Positions 1 through 8,772 are shown, numbered from the stretch's first letter. The stretch is 64,000 nucleotides of DNA from Mucilaginibacter gossypiicola (GCF_900110105.1 NZ_FOCL01000011.1:1-64000); one strand, 5' to 3'. The notes: a model not told the origin generated them from the sequence alone. Program-made: numbers and translations.

Positions 1-288
1 AAGTTGGCGGGCAGATAAGCCTTTTTTAGCATTCAGGATTAAACTAATAGCCAGAAACCATTTGGGTAAAGGCAGCTTCGTATCTTCGAAAATCGTCCCA
101 ACCAATACACTGTAGCTACGATTGCATTCATGGCATTGATGCCGATGGGTGGCTGTACGTTTGCTGCTTCGCTTTCCGCCACAATAAGGGCATGTAGGCG
201 CTTCCTGCCACCTTAGGTGCTCAAGATAACTTATGCAGGTAGCCTGATCTGGAAATCTACTAATCGTCTCTATTATATTCATTTCCAT
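1..288 (-). CDS. IS1595-family (ISXO2-like) transposase, N-terminal part, cut by window edge
   Basis: Reading the minus strand from position 288 (ATG; a second in-frame ATG lies at 282) gives an open frame to the window edge, about 96 residues. It opens with a helix (TISRFPDQATCISYLEHLRW) followed by a zinc-ribbon with CPYCGGKR and CHECNRSY, then VLVGTIFEDTKLPLPKWF. That order, a Zn ribbon followed by the T-x-F-x-x-T-K-x-P-L/x-x-W-F segment, is typical of the IS1595/ISXO2 transposase N-terminus. The DDE/DDN catalytic domain would lie left of the window, so intactness cannot be judged. The terminal inverted repeat is not resolved; it should lie in the repeat-rich 289-400 segment. Confidence 0.85.
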   Translation of the reverse strand, partial: MEMNIIETISRFPDQATCISYLEHLRWQEAPTCPYCGGKRSSKRTATHRHQCHECNRSYSVLVGTIFEDTKLPLPKWFLAISLILNAKKGLSARQL

Positions 289-660
289 AAAGATACATAT
301 TTTTTATGTCAATTCATGGGCTATTACTCTCAAGAGGGGAATCGCACGTTCCCCTGCTTTTTTCTTAAGTTTATGGATATACCCCTGAAGTGAAGGAATT
401 TAGAATACATACAGGTAAAAAAGTCTCCCCTTCTGGGGGAGATTTAGAGGGGGCTTTCTTTTTTTCTTTACTTTTGTATCAAGACAAAAGTAACAGCCAC
501 CGCGGCAATTGAGCGGCGAATGATTGTTTGTTAAAACCTAAGCCCATTTAAAAAATAATTTGGGCGTTGGCCGGGCTTTCCGCTCATACGCCTGCAGGCA
601 TTACGCTCGGAGCCGGTATCCGCTGCAATCCCTAACGCTGGCTTTTGTTTAATTAAAACT
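289..660. repeat. Gene-free stretch of mixed dispersed-repeat fragments
   Basis: No convincing gene lies here. It contains a CTCTCAAGAGGGGAATCGCAC unit near 333-353 that recurs at 49315-49340 and 49470-49488, a short palindrome at 421-457 (TCTCCCCTTCTGGGGGAGA), a small inverted repeat CTTTTGTATCAAGACAAAAG near 473-492, and a GC-rich segment at about 560-640 that resembles dispersed repeats I recall from related genomes. The accumulation next to an IS end suggests a site of repeated insertion. Which part belongs to the IS end cannot be told without its other end. Confidence 0.5.
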
Positions 661-1458
661 ATGAATTATACACCACCACAGCTCCGCACCGTTAACGTGA
701 TCCGTTACGTAACGCCGTTGCGCGAGGGCGGGTCATTACCGGCCATTGCCGAAGCTGACGACGAATTTTTATATGTACTGAAATTCCGCGGAGCGGGGCA
801 GGGGGTAAAAGCCCTCATTGCCGAACTTATCGGCGGCGAGATTGCCCGTTTGCTTGGGTTTAAAGTGCCCGAATTGGTATTTGCTAATCTTGATGAAGCA
901 TTCGGTCGCTCGGAAGCTGATGAGGAGATCCAGGACCTGCTTAAATTCAGTGTTGGCCTTAACCTGGCGCTGCACTATTTGTCGGGCGCTATTACCTTTG
1001 ATCCGGCAGTTACCGTGGTTGACTCCAAACTGGCCTCACAAATAGTATGGTTCGATTGCCTGCTTACCAATGTAGACCGTACCGCCCGTAATACCAATAT
1101 GCTGATATGGCATAAAGAACTATGGATGATTGACAACGGCGCTGCACTGTACTTCCATCATTCGTGGAACAACTGGAAGGAAATGGCTACCCGCCCGTTT
1201 TTACAGGTGAAAGATCATGTACTGTTGCCCCGGGCTAATCAACTGGATATTGTTGATGCCGAATTTAAGGCGATACTAACGCCCGAAAAGATTCGTGATA
1301 TTGTAGCGTTGATCCCCGATGAGTGGGTCACCTACAGAGATTTTGAAGAAACGCCTGATGAGGTACGGAATATATACGCCGAGTTTTTGATAACCCGATT
1401 GACCGCCTCAGAGATATTTGTTACAGCCGCAAAACAAGCCCTATATGCAGGTATTTGA
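661..1458 (+). CDS. HipA-like kinase (HipA_2 type) protein
   Basis: A 265-residue soluble protein with the features of the stand-alone HipA-like kinase fold (HipA_2 group): FLYVLKFRGAGQG near residue 37 fits the ATP-lysine strand, LIAELIGGEIARLLGFKVPE near 52 the following helix, WFDCLLTNVDRTARNTNML near 130-149 the catalytic loop (D-x-x-x-N type), and LWMIDNGAALYFHH near 153 the metal-binding Asp segment (IDNG). In HipA proteins this fold phosphorylates Ser/Thr targets; the substrate here is unknown. It overlaps the next gene, DUF3037, by 14 bases, so the two are translationally linked. No antitoxin (HipB-like HTH) gene is seen beside it, so calling it a toxin is not justified. Confidence 0.8.
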   Translation: MNYTPPQLRTVNVIRYVTPLREGGSLPAIAEADDEFLYVLKFRGAGQGVKALIAELIGGEIARLLGFKVPELVFANLDEAFGRSEADEEIQDLLKFSVGLNLALHYLSGAITFDPAVTVVDSKLASQIVWFDCLLTNVDRTARNTNMLIWHKELWMIDNGAALYFHHSWNNWKEMATRPFLQVKDHVLLPRANQLDIVDAEFKAILTPEKIRDIVALIPDEWVTYRDFEETPDEVRNIYAEFLITRLTASEIFVTAAKQALYAGI

Positions 1459-1819
1459 GTACGCCGTTATCCGCGTTGTACCAAGGGTGGAGCGCGAAGA
1501 GTTTATCAACATTGGGGTGATCTTATTTTGTCCCAAACAAAAGTTTTTAAAAGTGCTGTTCAAGCCAGACGACGAACGGTTGGCTGCTTTCTGTTGCGAT
1601 TTGGACCTTGATTGCCTGAAGGAAAACATCAGTTCGCTTGAACGCATTTGTAATGGCGAAAAAGATGCAGGCCCAATAGCGCAGCTTGATCAACCCTCAC
1701 GTTTTCGCTGGCTCACGGCTACGCGCAGTACAGTGGTGCAGGCATCAAAAGTACACCCCGGTTTATGCATTGATGCAGAGGCAACGCTGAACAGGTTGTT
1801 TGAGCAGATGGTGTTGTGA
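1445..1819 (+). CDS. DUF3037 domain protein
   Basis: A 124-residue soluble protein whose opening MQVFEYAVIRVVPRVEREEF and following INIGVILFCP match the DUF3037 family, found in many bacteria next to HipA_2 kinases. The ATG at 1445 is chosen over the upstream ATG at 1418 because the family starts right before the FEYAVIRVVP strand. The start lies inside the end of the kinase gene (14-base overlap), so both should be made from one mRNA. The biochemical role of DUF3037 is not known to me; the conserved pairing suggests it regulates, or is acted on by, the kinase. Confidence 0.82.
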   Translation: MQVFEYAVIRVVPRVEREEFINIGVILFCPKQKFLKVLFKPDDERLAAFCCDLDLDCLKENISSLERICNGEKDAGPIAQLDQPSRFRWLTATRSTVVQASKVHPGLCIDAEATLNRLFEQMVL

Positions 1820-1854
1820 TATGCATATTGCCCGTGGGGACACGGGCAAGGGGG

Positions 1855-2373
1855 ATGCAGGATATATTAAAAAGATGTATGGTTGATTTCTCAAAAATCA
1901 AATTTAACTCCAGCGGATTTTGGATTCATCAAGCTTTTATCGAAGTCTTGAGCGAATACATCTGTGAAGTTTTTGAAAATATAGGAGTCAATACTTTTTC
2001 GGGTGGGTTACAGAAAATCTATGGCTATTGTGATTTGAATAGGAGCGGTGCAAGTGTTGGTATGGTAAACATTTTATTTGATAAGGGAATAACCAGTGCT
2101 GAAGACAAAACTGTGTTAGTAGATGTCTTAAATGTTACAAAAACCTTAATTGCTTCAAAGGGCACGGAATTAAAAATAGATATACTTGACGCTTTTGAAA
2201 GCCGAAAGGTAGACGATTCCTTCAGGATTCGCTGGGATTTTCCTATTAAAACCCAAAGTTTAATTACAACTATCGATATGATTATTCAGGTGCTGAACGG
2301 CACGTGGGCTTCGGAAAATCAATGTTTCCATTACACCGGCTTCCCCAATAAAGGAGATATGCTGGAAATATAG
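1855..2373 (+). CDS. Hypothetical protein, 172 aa
   Basis: I do not recognise this family. The frame is open from 1816, but the first ten codons overlap the end of the DUF3037 gene and look non-coding; the ATG at 1855 follows a purine-rich AAGGGGG, and another ATG at 1879 gives MVDFSKIKFNSSGFW. The protein is soluble, mixed alpha/beta, without signal peptide or membrane segment. It contains a long helical segment (WIHQAFIEVLSEYICEVFEN) and a C-terminal WASENQCFHYTGFPN motif. Same strand and close spacing (35 bases) to DUF3037 suggest it could be cotranscribed with the HipA-like pair. Base composition is more AT-rich than the two genes before it, which hints at separate origin. Confidence 0.6.
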   Translation: MQDILKRCMVDFSKIKFNSSGFWIHQAFIEVLSEYICEVFENIGVNTFSGGLQKIYGYCDLNRSGASVGMVNILFDKGITSAEDKTVLVDVLNVTKTLIASKGTELKIDILDAFESRKVDDSFRIRWDFPIKTQSLITTIDMIIQVLNGTWASENQCFHYTGFPNKGDMLEI

Positions 2374-2445
2374 GGAAACCCTCATCAATATCAACTTGTG
2401 CTCGTTGCAAACGAAGGCAAGAAAATAACTATAAATATCTGAAGA

Positions 2446-3195
2446 ATGAAACCTATAACCTTATTATCAATCATTGTAATTACAGCGTTAACATTAGCCT
2501 CATGTTCGGCTGGTTTTGAGTCGAAGACGTATGATGCTATCAAATATGCAAAGAAGAAGTTTCCTAATTTAGTTATCCTTGATGGAAAGGAATATGAACT
2601 GGTTAGGTGCCTGAGCATACCAAAACCTCAAGCGAAAATTCAACTTTTTCAGCCGGCAACGTCGCCAGATAGACTACAGCTAATGCTTGTCATATCAAAT
2701 AGTAACGATCAATTTTACGCGATACCAGTTCCTTCTATAAGGTTTAAAAGCTATTGGGATTTTGTTTATGATACTTCTTCTAAACAGGCAGGTTCCGGAG
2801 AAAAGACTTTTGAAACAGAAATCAATAAAGCATTGGATACATTAAAGTTAAATGTTGGTTATGACGGATTGAAGGTGCTGAATGAAATTTTCATATCTGT
2901 TTTACAAGCTCGCATGAGTAATAAAACTGATTCTGCAAACTTAAAAGTTAGGTATTTTAACAAATCGACTTTTCCCGATTCTTGCGAAATAGTTTCCAAA
3001 CAAAACTATGAGGCCATAGCAAGATCAGCGATACAGGATTCACTGAGATACTTTTATGAAGGCAACGTGTTTTTGAAAAGTCAAAAAATATTTAATATTA
3101 ATTACCTTCCTTTGAAACAAGGTAAAAAGACATATTATAAAATTGAGGTATACAGACAACCTTGCGTTATAGATGTAGTTCCAATTGAATTGTAA
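2446..3195 (+). CDS. Putative lipoprotein of unknown function, 249 aa
   Basis: The N-terminus MKPITLLSIIVITALTLASC has a lipobox (LASC, Cys20) after a hydrophobic segment, so the product should be an anchored lipoprotein. The rest is soluble and lysine-rich, with no motif I recognise; the middle (SYWDFVYDTSSKQ) and the end (YYKIEVYRQPCVIDVVPIEL) look like beta strands. It is AT-rich relative to the window, like the preceding gene, and is followed by a cruciform-forming repeat. Start chosen because it gives a complete lipoprotein signal. Confidence 0.65.
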   Translation: MKPITLLSIIVITALTLASCSAGFESKTYDAIKYAKKKFPNLVILDGKEYELVRCLSIPKPQAKIQLFQPATSPDRLQLMLVISNSNDQFYAIPVPSIRFKSYWDFVYDTSSKQAGSGEKTFETEINKALDTLKLNVGYDGLKVLNEIFISVLQARMSNKTDSANLKVRYFNKSTFPDSCEIVSKQNYEAIARSAIQDSLRYFYEGNVFLKSQKIFNINYLPLKQGKKTYYKIEVYRQPCVIDVVPIEL

Positions 3196-3212
3196 TAGTG
3201 TATTTCGTCATT

Positions 3213-3316
3213 CACTCGCGCTCGTTTGTAACGAGTGCGCAGCTGGGTTTGCGTTTATAACGCAACTGTCGATACAATCGCAAAACCATATTAAGCACTC
3301 GTTGTAAACGAGCGTA
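3213..3316. repeat. Palindromic repeat, about 100 bp, nested inverted repeats
   Basis: Outer arms CGCTCGTTTGTAACGAGTGC (left) and the complement of GCACTCGTTGTAAACGAGCG (right) agree at 18 of 20 positions. Each arm is itself close to palindromic, and an inner pair GGTTTGCG / CGCAAAACC continues the pairing. This forms a branched hairpin with no coding capacity. It sits between the lipoprotein gene and the ThuA-like gene. Confidence 0.75.
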
Positions 3317-3428
3317 AGAACACCAACATCATTATTCCCCCTACATCACCTCTCATCCGCCAATTTTCTTATCACCCTCCTCCTAAATGCCTTAGTTTTA
3401 TATCACAATTATAACCACAGGAGATATT

Positions 3429-4274
3429 ATGATTAACCAAACCAATATCAAAAAAGCAGCAATGTTTGCCATAGCGCTTTTTATGGCATTTTTTAGCATT
3501 AATGTTATTAACGCCCAAAGCAAAAAGAATTTCAAAGTAATAGCTTTTTATACCGGCCGGAATGATCTGGCGCATATCAGCTTTATGCACGAAGCCAACC
3601 GCTGGTTCCCGGCTATGGCTAAAAAGTACAACTTTACTTATGATAGCACTAATAACTGGGCAAACATGAACCCTGAGTTTTTGGCCAAATACCAGGTGGT
3701 GATATTTTTAGATACCCGTGCTGATAATCCCGAACAACGGGCAGCTTTTGAGCAGTATATGAAAAAGGGCGGTGCCTGGATGGGTTTTCACTTTTCGGCC
3801 TTTGCCCTTACGCCATCTGATTTTCCGCAAAACTGGGATTGGTACCATAACGAGTTTTTAGGTTCCGGGCAGTATGTAAGCAATACCTGGCATCCAACGC
3901 CTGCTGTTTTACATGTGGAAGATCCCAATCACCCTGTAACTAAAGGCTTGCCGGTAACCTTTAAAACAAACCCTAATGAATGGTACCGCTGGGAGCATGA
4001 CCTTCGCAAAAACCCCAATATTGATATCCTGCTGGCAGTTGATTCAACAAGTTTTCCGTTAGGTACCGGGCCAAAACAATACGAGATCTGGCATAGCGGC
4101 TACTATCCGGTAGCATGGACTAACAAAAACTACCGTATGGTATACTTTAACATCGGCCACAATGCTATGGACTACGATGGCGGTACGAACAAAGAACTTT
4201 CCCAAACCTTTGAAAATGCCGATGTGGATAAGCTAATCATCAATTCGTTGCTGTGGCTGGGAAGGGGAAAATAG
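3429..4274 (+). CDS. ThuA-like domain secreted protein
   Basis: 281 residues with an N-terminal hydrophobic signal (ending near INAQSKKN, about residue 30) and one ThuA-like glutamine-amidotransferase-fold domain. Recognisable segments are FKVIAFYTGRNDLAHISFMHEANRWF, then YQVVIFLDTRADNPEQRAAFEQYM, GGAWMGFHFSAF and a late YYPVAWTNKNYRMVYFNIGHN. In Bacteroidota such secreted ThuA-like proteins occur beside sugar catabolism genes, but their reaction is not established. The gene is flanked by the repeat at 3213-3316 and a convergent hypothetical gene, so there is no operon context. Confidence 0.82.
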   Translation: MINQTNIKKAAMFAIALFMAFFSINVINAQSKKNFKVIAFYTGRNDLAHISFMHEANRWFPAMAKKYNFTYDSTNNWANMNPEFLAKYQVVIFLDTRADNPEQRAAFEQYMKKGGAWMGFHFSAFALTPSDFPQNWDWYHNEFLGSGQYVSNTWHPTPAVLHVEDPNHPVTKGLPVTFKTNPNEWYRWEHDLRKNPNIDILLAVDSTSFPLGTGPKQYEIWHSGYYPVAWTNKNYRMVYFNIGHNAMDYDGGTNKELSQTFENADVDKLIINSLLWLGRGK

Positions 4275-4322
4275 TACCCTGCCCCTAATACCGGGATTAA
4301 ATTATAGGCATATCTTTGTTCC

Positions 4323-4811
4323 TCAATCAAACCCTAAATACTCCTTCTGATGCACTTCTACAGAGCCGGAGATATTATCATGATTGAGGAATATAACGAT
4401 ATGAAAAAAGTCGTTATCGAAAAGATAGATATCATTTTTTGCATCGGAGCCATGGAGTTTCATGATCAGGCCCATGTGCTTTGCCTGGCCTATTAAATTA
4501 ATAATGTGCTGCGATGTGGAGGTGGCATAAGTTACGGTACGCAATATTGTCCCGCTGCTAAGCTTACTGCCAACGCCTATTACAATGGTTTCTTCTTTAT
4601 TGTCGGGCCCTACTTTGTTTAGGTGCTCAATGCTGTTGCCGTCAACATCCTGGATATACTGGCGCTTGAATTTTTTACCGAGTGTAAGATAGTTATGAGC
4701 TTCGGCGTTTGAAAGATTGGAGATATTTGCCAAATCATTAATGGTTATGCTTTGGGCAAACACGGCTGCACTGCAAAACAACAATAAGGCAATTAATAGG
4801 GCTCTCTTCAT
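4323..4811 (-). CDS. Hypothetical secreted protein, 162 aa
   Basis: N-terminal signal peptide MKRALLIALLLFCSAAVFAQ (cleavage after AQ), then a 140-residue soluble domain containing DLANISNLSNAEAHNYLTLGKKF, which looks like a helix followed by a repeat-free mixed fold. No family recognised. A minus-strand TATATTTG sequence at 4831-4824 matches the Bacteroidota -7 element but would leave only a very short leader. It lies 25 bases after the acylase gene on the same strand and may share its transcript. Confidence 0.65.
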   Translation of the reverse strand: MKRALLIALLLFCSAAVFAQSITINDLANISNLSNAEAHNYLTLGKKFKRQYIQDVDGNSIEHLNKVGPDNKEETIVIGVGSKLSSGTILRTVTYATSTSQHIINLIGQAKHMGLIMKLHGSDAKNDIYLFDNDFFHIVIFLNHDNISGSVEVHQKEYLGFD

Positions 4812-4836
4812 TTTTTAACTTACCAAATATACTTTT

Positions 4837-7077
4837 TTACTGTTTAAAATAATCGCCGGGATGATAAGTGTGCTGTGCATGCTTTAAAACATCTTTTTTA
4901 TAAAACAGCACGTCTTTAAATTTACCATCAATTATGCCCTGTTCCTGGTCGGCAAAATTTTTTGATGCAGGATCAAAAGAACTGCCACCATTCACAATGC
5001 TTTTAGCTTTTACCCGTGTACCAAATTCCACAACAGCGATAAAACTATTACCCGAATATCCATAGCGCTTAATAGTGTTCAGAGTGCGACTTTGGAAGGA
5101 TGGCAGCTGCCCGAAGCCAGAACCGGTTAATCCAACAGGGATACTCGGTTTACTGTCATCAAAGGTAATGCCATCATCGGGGCGTTGGTACCGGTTCATA
5201 TCCCCCCACTCCACTTTCCAGGTGCCAAAACGGCTTTGCAAATTTTTAAGCACATCGTTTAACCATGCCAATTGCTGCTCCGCACTTACGTTTTTAACCA
5301 GTGTTTGAAAGCGACGGGTAATAAAGGTACTCTCCTGGTCGGTTTGGGGTGGCGGCAGGGCTTTCATCATCAATGTACCCCATTCAATAGCAAGCGAACT
5401 CGCTATCGAATGAATTGCTGTATTCCTGTCCCATTGCTGCAAGATCTTTATTGGTTCGGCCAGTACTTGTTTAACCGAATCGGGCGCAGCGTCATAGGCA
5501 TTAAAAAGAGAAGGCAGCAGGTCGTCAAAAGCAGCAAGGTAATGATCATAACCTTTGGCTACGAGGCCGTCAAGCGTAAGGTTCTTTGCATCTTTCAGGA
5601 TCCTGATTGCTGTTATTGCCCGGTAATTTTCGCCATCGGGAGCCATATAAGCAGGATATTTACTTTTATCCGGACTTGATGTACCAGACGCGGTATAGGG
5701 TGTTGAATTACAGTTCTGGATCCAACCCGTAGCAGGATTAATATTAGTGATGATCTCGCTGAGTTTATGAACACCCTGCCATTCGGTAGCCGATGTGCTG
5801 CCATCAACAGGCAGGCTCCAGTCATATTTGGGATTGCGTTTAGGAATATAATTCCCGTGCCAAAAAATAGTGTTTCCTTTATCATCTGCATAAACCGTGC
5901 TGTTAGTGGCATTTGATACCATATTCATGGCCCTCTTATATTCGGCCAGGTTATTGGCCTTGATTATCAGCCATGACTCAACCAGTGCATTGTATGAGCG
6001 ATTGTTGGCCTTAAGCGCAAGCCATTTGCCATCCCTGGAGCCAAGTATTGGGCCATGATGTGTATAATAACCGGTTATGGTACGCTGCTCCATTTCATCA
6101 CCCTTCTTTATTTTGAAGGATAGTTTGCGGGACGTAACAGGCCGTAGTTTACCATCGTATTCGTAATACCATTTGCCATCCTTTTTACTTACCTTTTCGG
6201 CGTATAGATCGGCTACATCTGCATAGGCACTGGTATGCATCCAGCCACAATGCTGATTAAAGCCCTGGTAAATAAAAAACTGCCCCCAGGTAACGGCACC
6301 ATATGCGTTAAGCCCCTCATTGCTTACCAGCTCAACCTCACTGCGAAAATAGAACGGCACATGCGGATTAATGTATAATAAAGCATGGCCCGAGGCCGAC
6401 CTTGACGGCGATATAGCAAAACCATTTGAACCGGTTTCGCGCTCATTTACCATATCATAAATATTTTTTACAGGTTGGCCGGTTACCGCGCCAAGCTTTT
6501 CAGGGCCGGCGCTATAAAATTCCTTCGTTTCGCTGAGTTTGAGACCTCCGGTTTCAGTGGCGGCAACACTACCATCGGTAAACATCAACGCATACCAGGG
6601 TTCAAAATGTTTAAATACCTGTGGCTTTACTTCGGGATGTTTGTACAGGTAGTAGTTAACACCATCGGCAAAGGCATCCAACAGCTTCCGGAACCAGGGC
6701 GCACTTGTGTTGTAATCTTTAATAGCATCAGTACTGTCGGCAATCAACTGCAGCTGCACATCGGTATATAAATTGGTTTCGCCATCAACCTCGGCCTGCT
6801 TACCTAACTGGTAAAGATAATTGCGTTCGATGCCTTTAAAATTATCCTCACATTGGGCGTACATCAGCCCAAAAACAACCGAAGCATCTGTTTTTCCATA
6901 AATGTGAGGAACTCCCCAATTATCACGAATAATAGTTACCGCTTTTGCCAATGCTTGCGACCGTTTTATTTCCTTTTGATTAATTTTTTGAGCAAAAACC
7001 AAAGCCGGAAGAAACATTAAAGCGATGCCTAAATTAACTTTCATGGTAACAGTAATTTTACTAAACAAATTATCCAT
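4837..7077 (-). CDS. Penicillin acylase family N-terminal-nucleophile amidohydrolase
   Basis: 746 residues. After a signal peptide (a second possible start, Met12, gives a cleaner MKVNLGIALMFLPALVFAQ signal) comes VTIIRDNWGVPHIYGKTDASVVFG, the standard opening of penicillin-acylase/aculeacin-type Ntn hydrolases, with AQCEDNFKGIERN after it. The beta-subunit nucleophile is the Ser in ETGSNGFAISPSRS (Ser217), preceded by Gly216 where autoproteolysis would occur. AYGAVTWGQFFIYQGFNQHCGWMHT follows as expected. Family members cleave acyl side chains from amides, including beta-lactams and acyl-homoserine lactones; the periplasmic product here probably acts on one of those or on an acyl-amide lipid, and the sequence does not tell which. 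Length fits the single-precursor form. Confidence 0.88.
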   Translation of the reverse strand: MDNLFSKITVTMKVNLGIALMFLPALVFAQKINQKEIKRSQALAKAVTIIRDNWGVPHIYGKTDASVVFGLMYAQCEDNFKGIERNYLYQLGKQAEVDGETNLYTDVQLQLIADSTDAIKDYNTSAPWFRKLLDAFADGVNYYLYKHPEVKPQVFKHFEPWYALMFTDGSVAATETGGLKLSETKEFYSAGPEKLGAVTGQPVKNIYDMVNERETGSNGFAISPSRSASGHALLYINPHVPFYFRSEVELVSNEGLNAYGAVTWGQFFIYQGFNQHCGWMHTSAYADVADLYAEKVSKKDGKWYYEYDGKLRPVTSRKLSFKIKKGDEMEQRTITGYYTHHGPILGSRDGKWLALKANNRSYNALVESWLIIKANNLAEYKRAMNMVSNATNSTVYADDKGNTIFWHGNYIPKRNPKYDWSLPVDGSTSATEWQGVHKLSEIITNINPATGWIQNCNSTPYTASGTSSPDKSKYPAYMAPDGENYRAITAIRILKDAKNLTLDGLVAKGYDHYLAAFDDLLPSLFNAYDAAPDSVKQVLAEPIKILQQWDRNTAIHSIASSLAIEWGTLMMKALPPPQTDQESTFITRRFQTLVKNVSAEQQLAWLNDVLKNLQSRFGTWKVEWGDMNRYQRPDDGITFDDSKPSIPVGLTGSGFGQLPSFQSRTLNTIKRYGYSGNSFIAVVEFGTRVKAKSIVNGGSSFDPASKNFADQEQGIIDGKFKDVLFYKKDVLKHAQHTYHPGDYFKQ

Positions 7078-7582
7078 ATAAATGTGGAGAAAACGATGCT
7101 TTTTAAAGATTTTGAGGTAAATTTGGAGATTAATTCATAATAATTACATCGTACTGCCGTTTTTATTCAACTATTCACAATCGGTTTTTTGGAGGTAATT
7201 ATTTCTATACTGCCAAAGCGGTATAGCGAATTGTTAATGACTTTTCTGTACCGGATTTCATTCCGGTATCCGAATATAAAGAGCTTGGGTATGCATTTAA
7301 TATGATATCTGAGATTTAGTTGATTCAATATCATTTGAGACGTGATATTGTGTGCGTTCCGGGGTGAGATACGGAACGCATTTTTTTTCTGCTTCGCGTC
7401 ATTTTGCTGCACATCATTAGATCATTTACTACGTGTCATTAAGTCATTTTTTTGCATCGTTACCTATAACTCTTTGATTCGCCATACAGCAGTTTCTAAT
7501 CACATTACAAAATGACTCAATAACGCGCAACCAATGACGCGTAGTGAATGATGTGAAACAAAAATGACCTAATGACGCGAAG
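7078..7582. repeat. Intergenic region holding a long imperfect inverted repeat
   Basis: 505 bases separate the acylase gene from the DUF3810 gene (both minus strand). The part next to 7078-7390 should carry the acylase promoter; I see no clear consensus. From about 7391 to 7456 and from about 7508 into 7590 are imperfect inverted arms built of AATGACnnAATGACGCG-like units (for example CTTCGCGTCATT and AATGACGCGAAG), folding as one long hairpin. The right arm reaches the stop codon of the DUF3810 gene. No gene is supported. Confidence 0.55.
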
Positions 7583-8674
7583 CTAATGAACCCACTTATC
7601 CCGGTACCAGGCCATAGCCAGTAACACCATGCGGTTATAAGTTTCGAGGCCCTGGGGTTGATTATTGACCTTCAGGAAATTATCGTAAAAGATGCTGCTT
7701 ATAGCTCCCAGCTTGTTTTCGTAAGCCAGCCAGTAATTTCGCTCGGTGATATAATCGCTGCGTACATCTTTACTGATCATCGCTTTGAGCTCTTTATGAG
7801 CCATAGTATCACGGGCACCAAGCGAATGCATGAATTCCTGCACAGCAAGATGATAGGCCGAATAACGCAATAACCTGTCGTGTGATTTTACGGCGATAAT
7901 AAAACCGGCAAAATCAGCTTCATCCTCTGCCCCGTATCCCATTTGGTGCGACATTTCATGACAAACCACAAAAGGCCGGTTAAAAACGGGCATCTGGTAA
8001 TTTACCTGGGCTTCAGAAGTAAAAGGGTTATAATAGCCAGATGTACCGATATAATTCAATAAAGGTGTAAGTATAGATGGTTTAATATCGGGGCTATACG
8101 CTCTGAAATTAGCAGAATCTTTACCAATCGTATAAATAGCGTGGCGGGCTGTATTATAAATATGGGTGTTACTCTGCGCCCAATCTCCCGGCGTAAGGCG
8201 TGCACGGGTAGCATTGGCGCTATCAATCAGCATGCAGGTTACGGCTTTAAGATCGGCGGTGGTAAAAGCTGTATCCCTGAGCCCAAACCGCTCGGAGGCC
8301 GGCAGCCTGAAATAGTTCATCCCCCATAAAAGGTAAAAAGCCAGTATGCCTGCTTGTACCCCTATAATCAGCCCTAAAAAAAGTCGGCCGGCCTTTTGAA
8401 ATTGTTTTTTGAATAGCAGGGTTACTAACCTGATTACTGCGTAAATCAAATAAATAACTACGGCTATATACAAAACATCGCCAACACTAAATGGAAATAC
8501 ATTTAAAACCGAATGAAAAACCCGGCAAACAACAATATAAAAGCCATTGGCATAGTAACGTTCAACAGCAGCGGGATGATCAGCAAATAGCATCAGCAAA
8601 AAAATGGCCAATGCCATCAATATTACAGCTATGATTCTTTTTAGTATAGGTTTTTTATTGGTTTGGTAGCCCAT
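7583..8674 (-). CDS. DUF3810 membrane protein with zinc-peptidase-like HEMSH motif
   Basis: 363 residues. Three membrane segments are visible at about residues 13-31, 66-88 and 99-118, followed by a soluble domain. That domain carries PVFNRPFVVCHEMSHQMGYGAEDEADF, with an HExxH motif at His239-Glu240-x-x-His243 and an acidic GAEDEADF eight residues on, which fits a gluzincin-type zinc site. The whole matches the DUF3810 family of Bacteroidota; its substrate is unknown. The final codons run into an inverted repeat. Confidence 0.85.
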   Translation of the reverse strand: MGYQTNKKPILKRIIAVILMALAIFLLMLFADHPAAVERYYANGFYIVVCRVFHSVLNVFPFSVGDVLYIAVVIYLIYAVIRLVTLLFKKQFQKAGRLFLGLIIGVQAGILAFYLLWGMNYFRLPASERFGLRDTAFTTADLKAVTCMLIDSANATRARLTPGDWAQSNTHIYNTARHAIYTIGKDSANFRAYSPDIKPSILTPLLNYIGTSGYYNPFTSEAQVNYQMPVFNRPFVVCHEMSHQMGYGAEDEADFAGFIIAVKSHDRLLRYSAYHLAVQEFMHSLGARDTMAHKELKAMISKDVRSDYITERNYWLAYENKLGAISSIFYDNFLKVNNQPQGLETYNRMVLLAMAWYRDKWVH

Positions 8675-8748
8675 TGCGCAGGGTAAATATAGCGCTTTAG
8701 GGCCATGTAAAAAATAGCACTACAGTACACGCTAAAAACCGGGATAAT

Positions 8749-8772
8749 AAAAAAGGCCCCTGGCGGGGGCCT
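8749..8772 (-). terminator. Rho-independent terminator after DUF2911 gene
   Basis: On the minus strand the sequence reads AGGCCCC-CGCCA-GGGGCCT followed by a run of T: a 7-bp GC-rich stem and U tract, 35 bases beyond the stop of the DUF2911 gene. Confidence 0.8.

Noticed and set aside
661..1458. A complete HipBA toxin-antitoxin system
   Set aside because: No HipB-like helix-turn-helix gene on either side; only the kinase-like protein and DUF3037 are present.
3372..3590. 72-codon minus-strand frame over the ThuA start
   Set aside because: Shadow of the ThuA signal-peptide region.
7167..7412. 81-codon minus-strand frame
   Set aside because: Overlaps the inverted-repeat region and has low-complexity, charged ends; no neighbour or motif.
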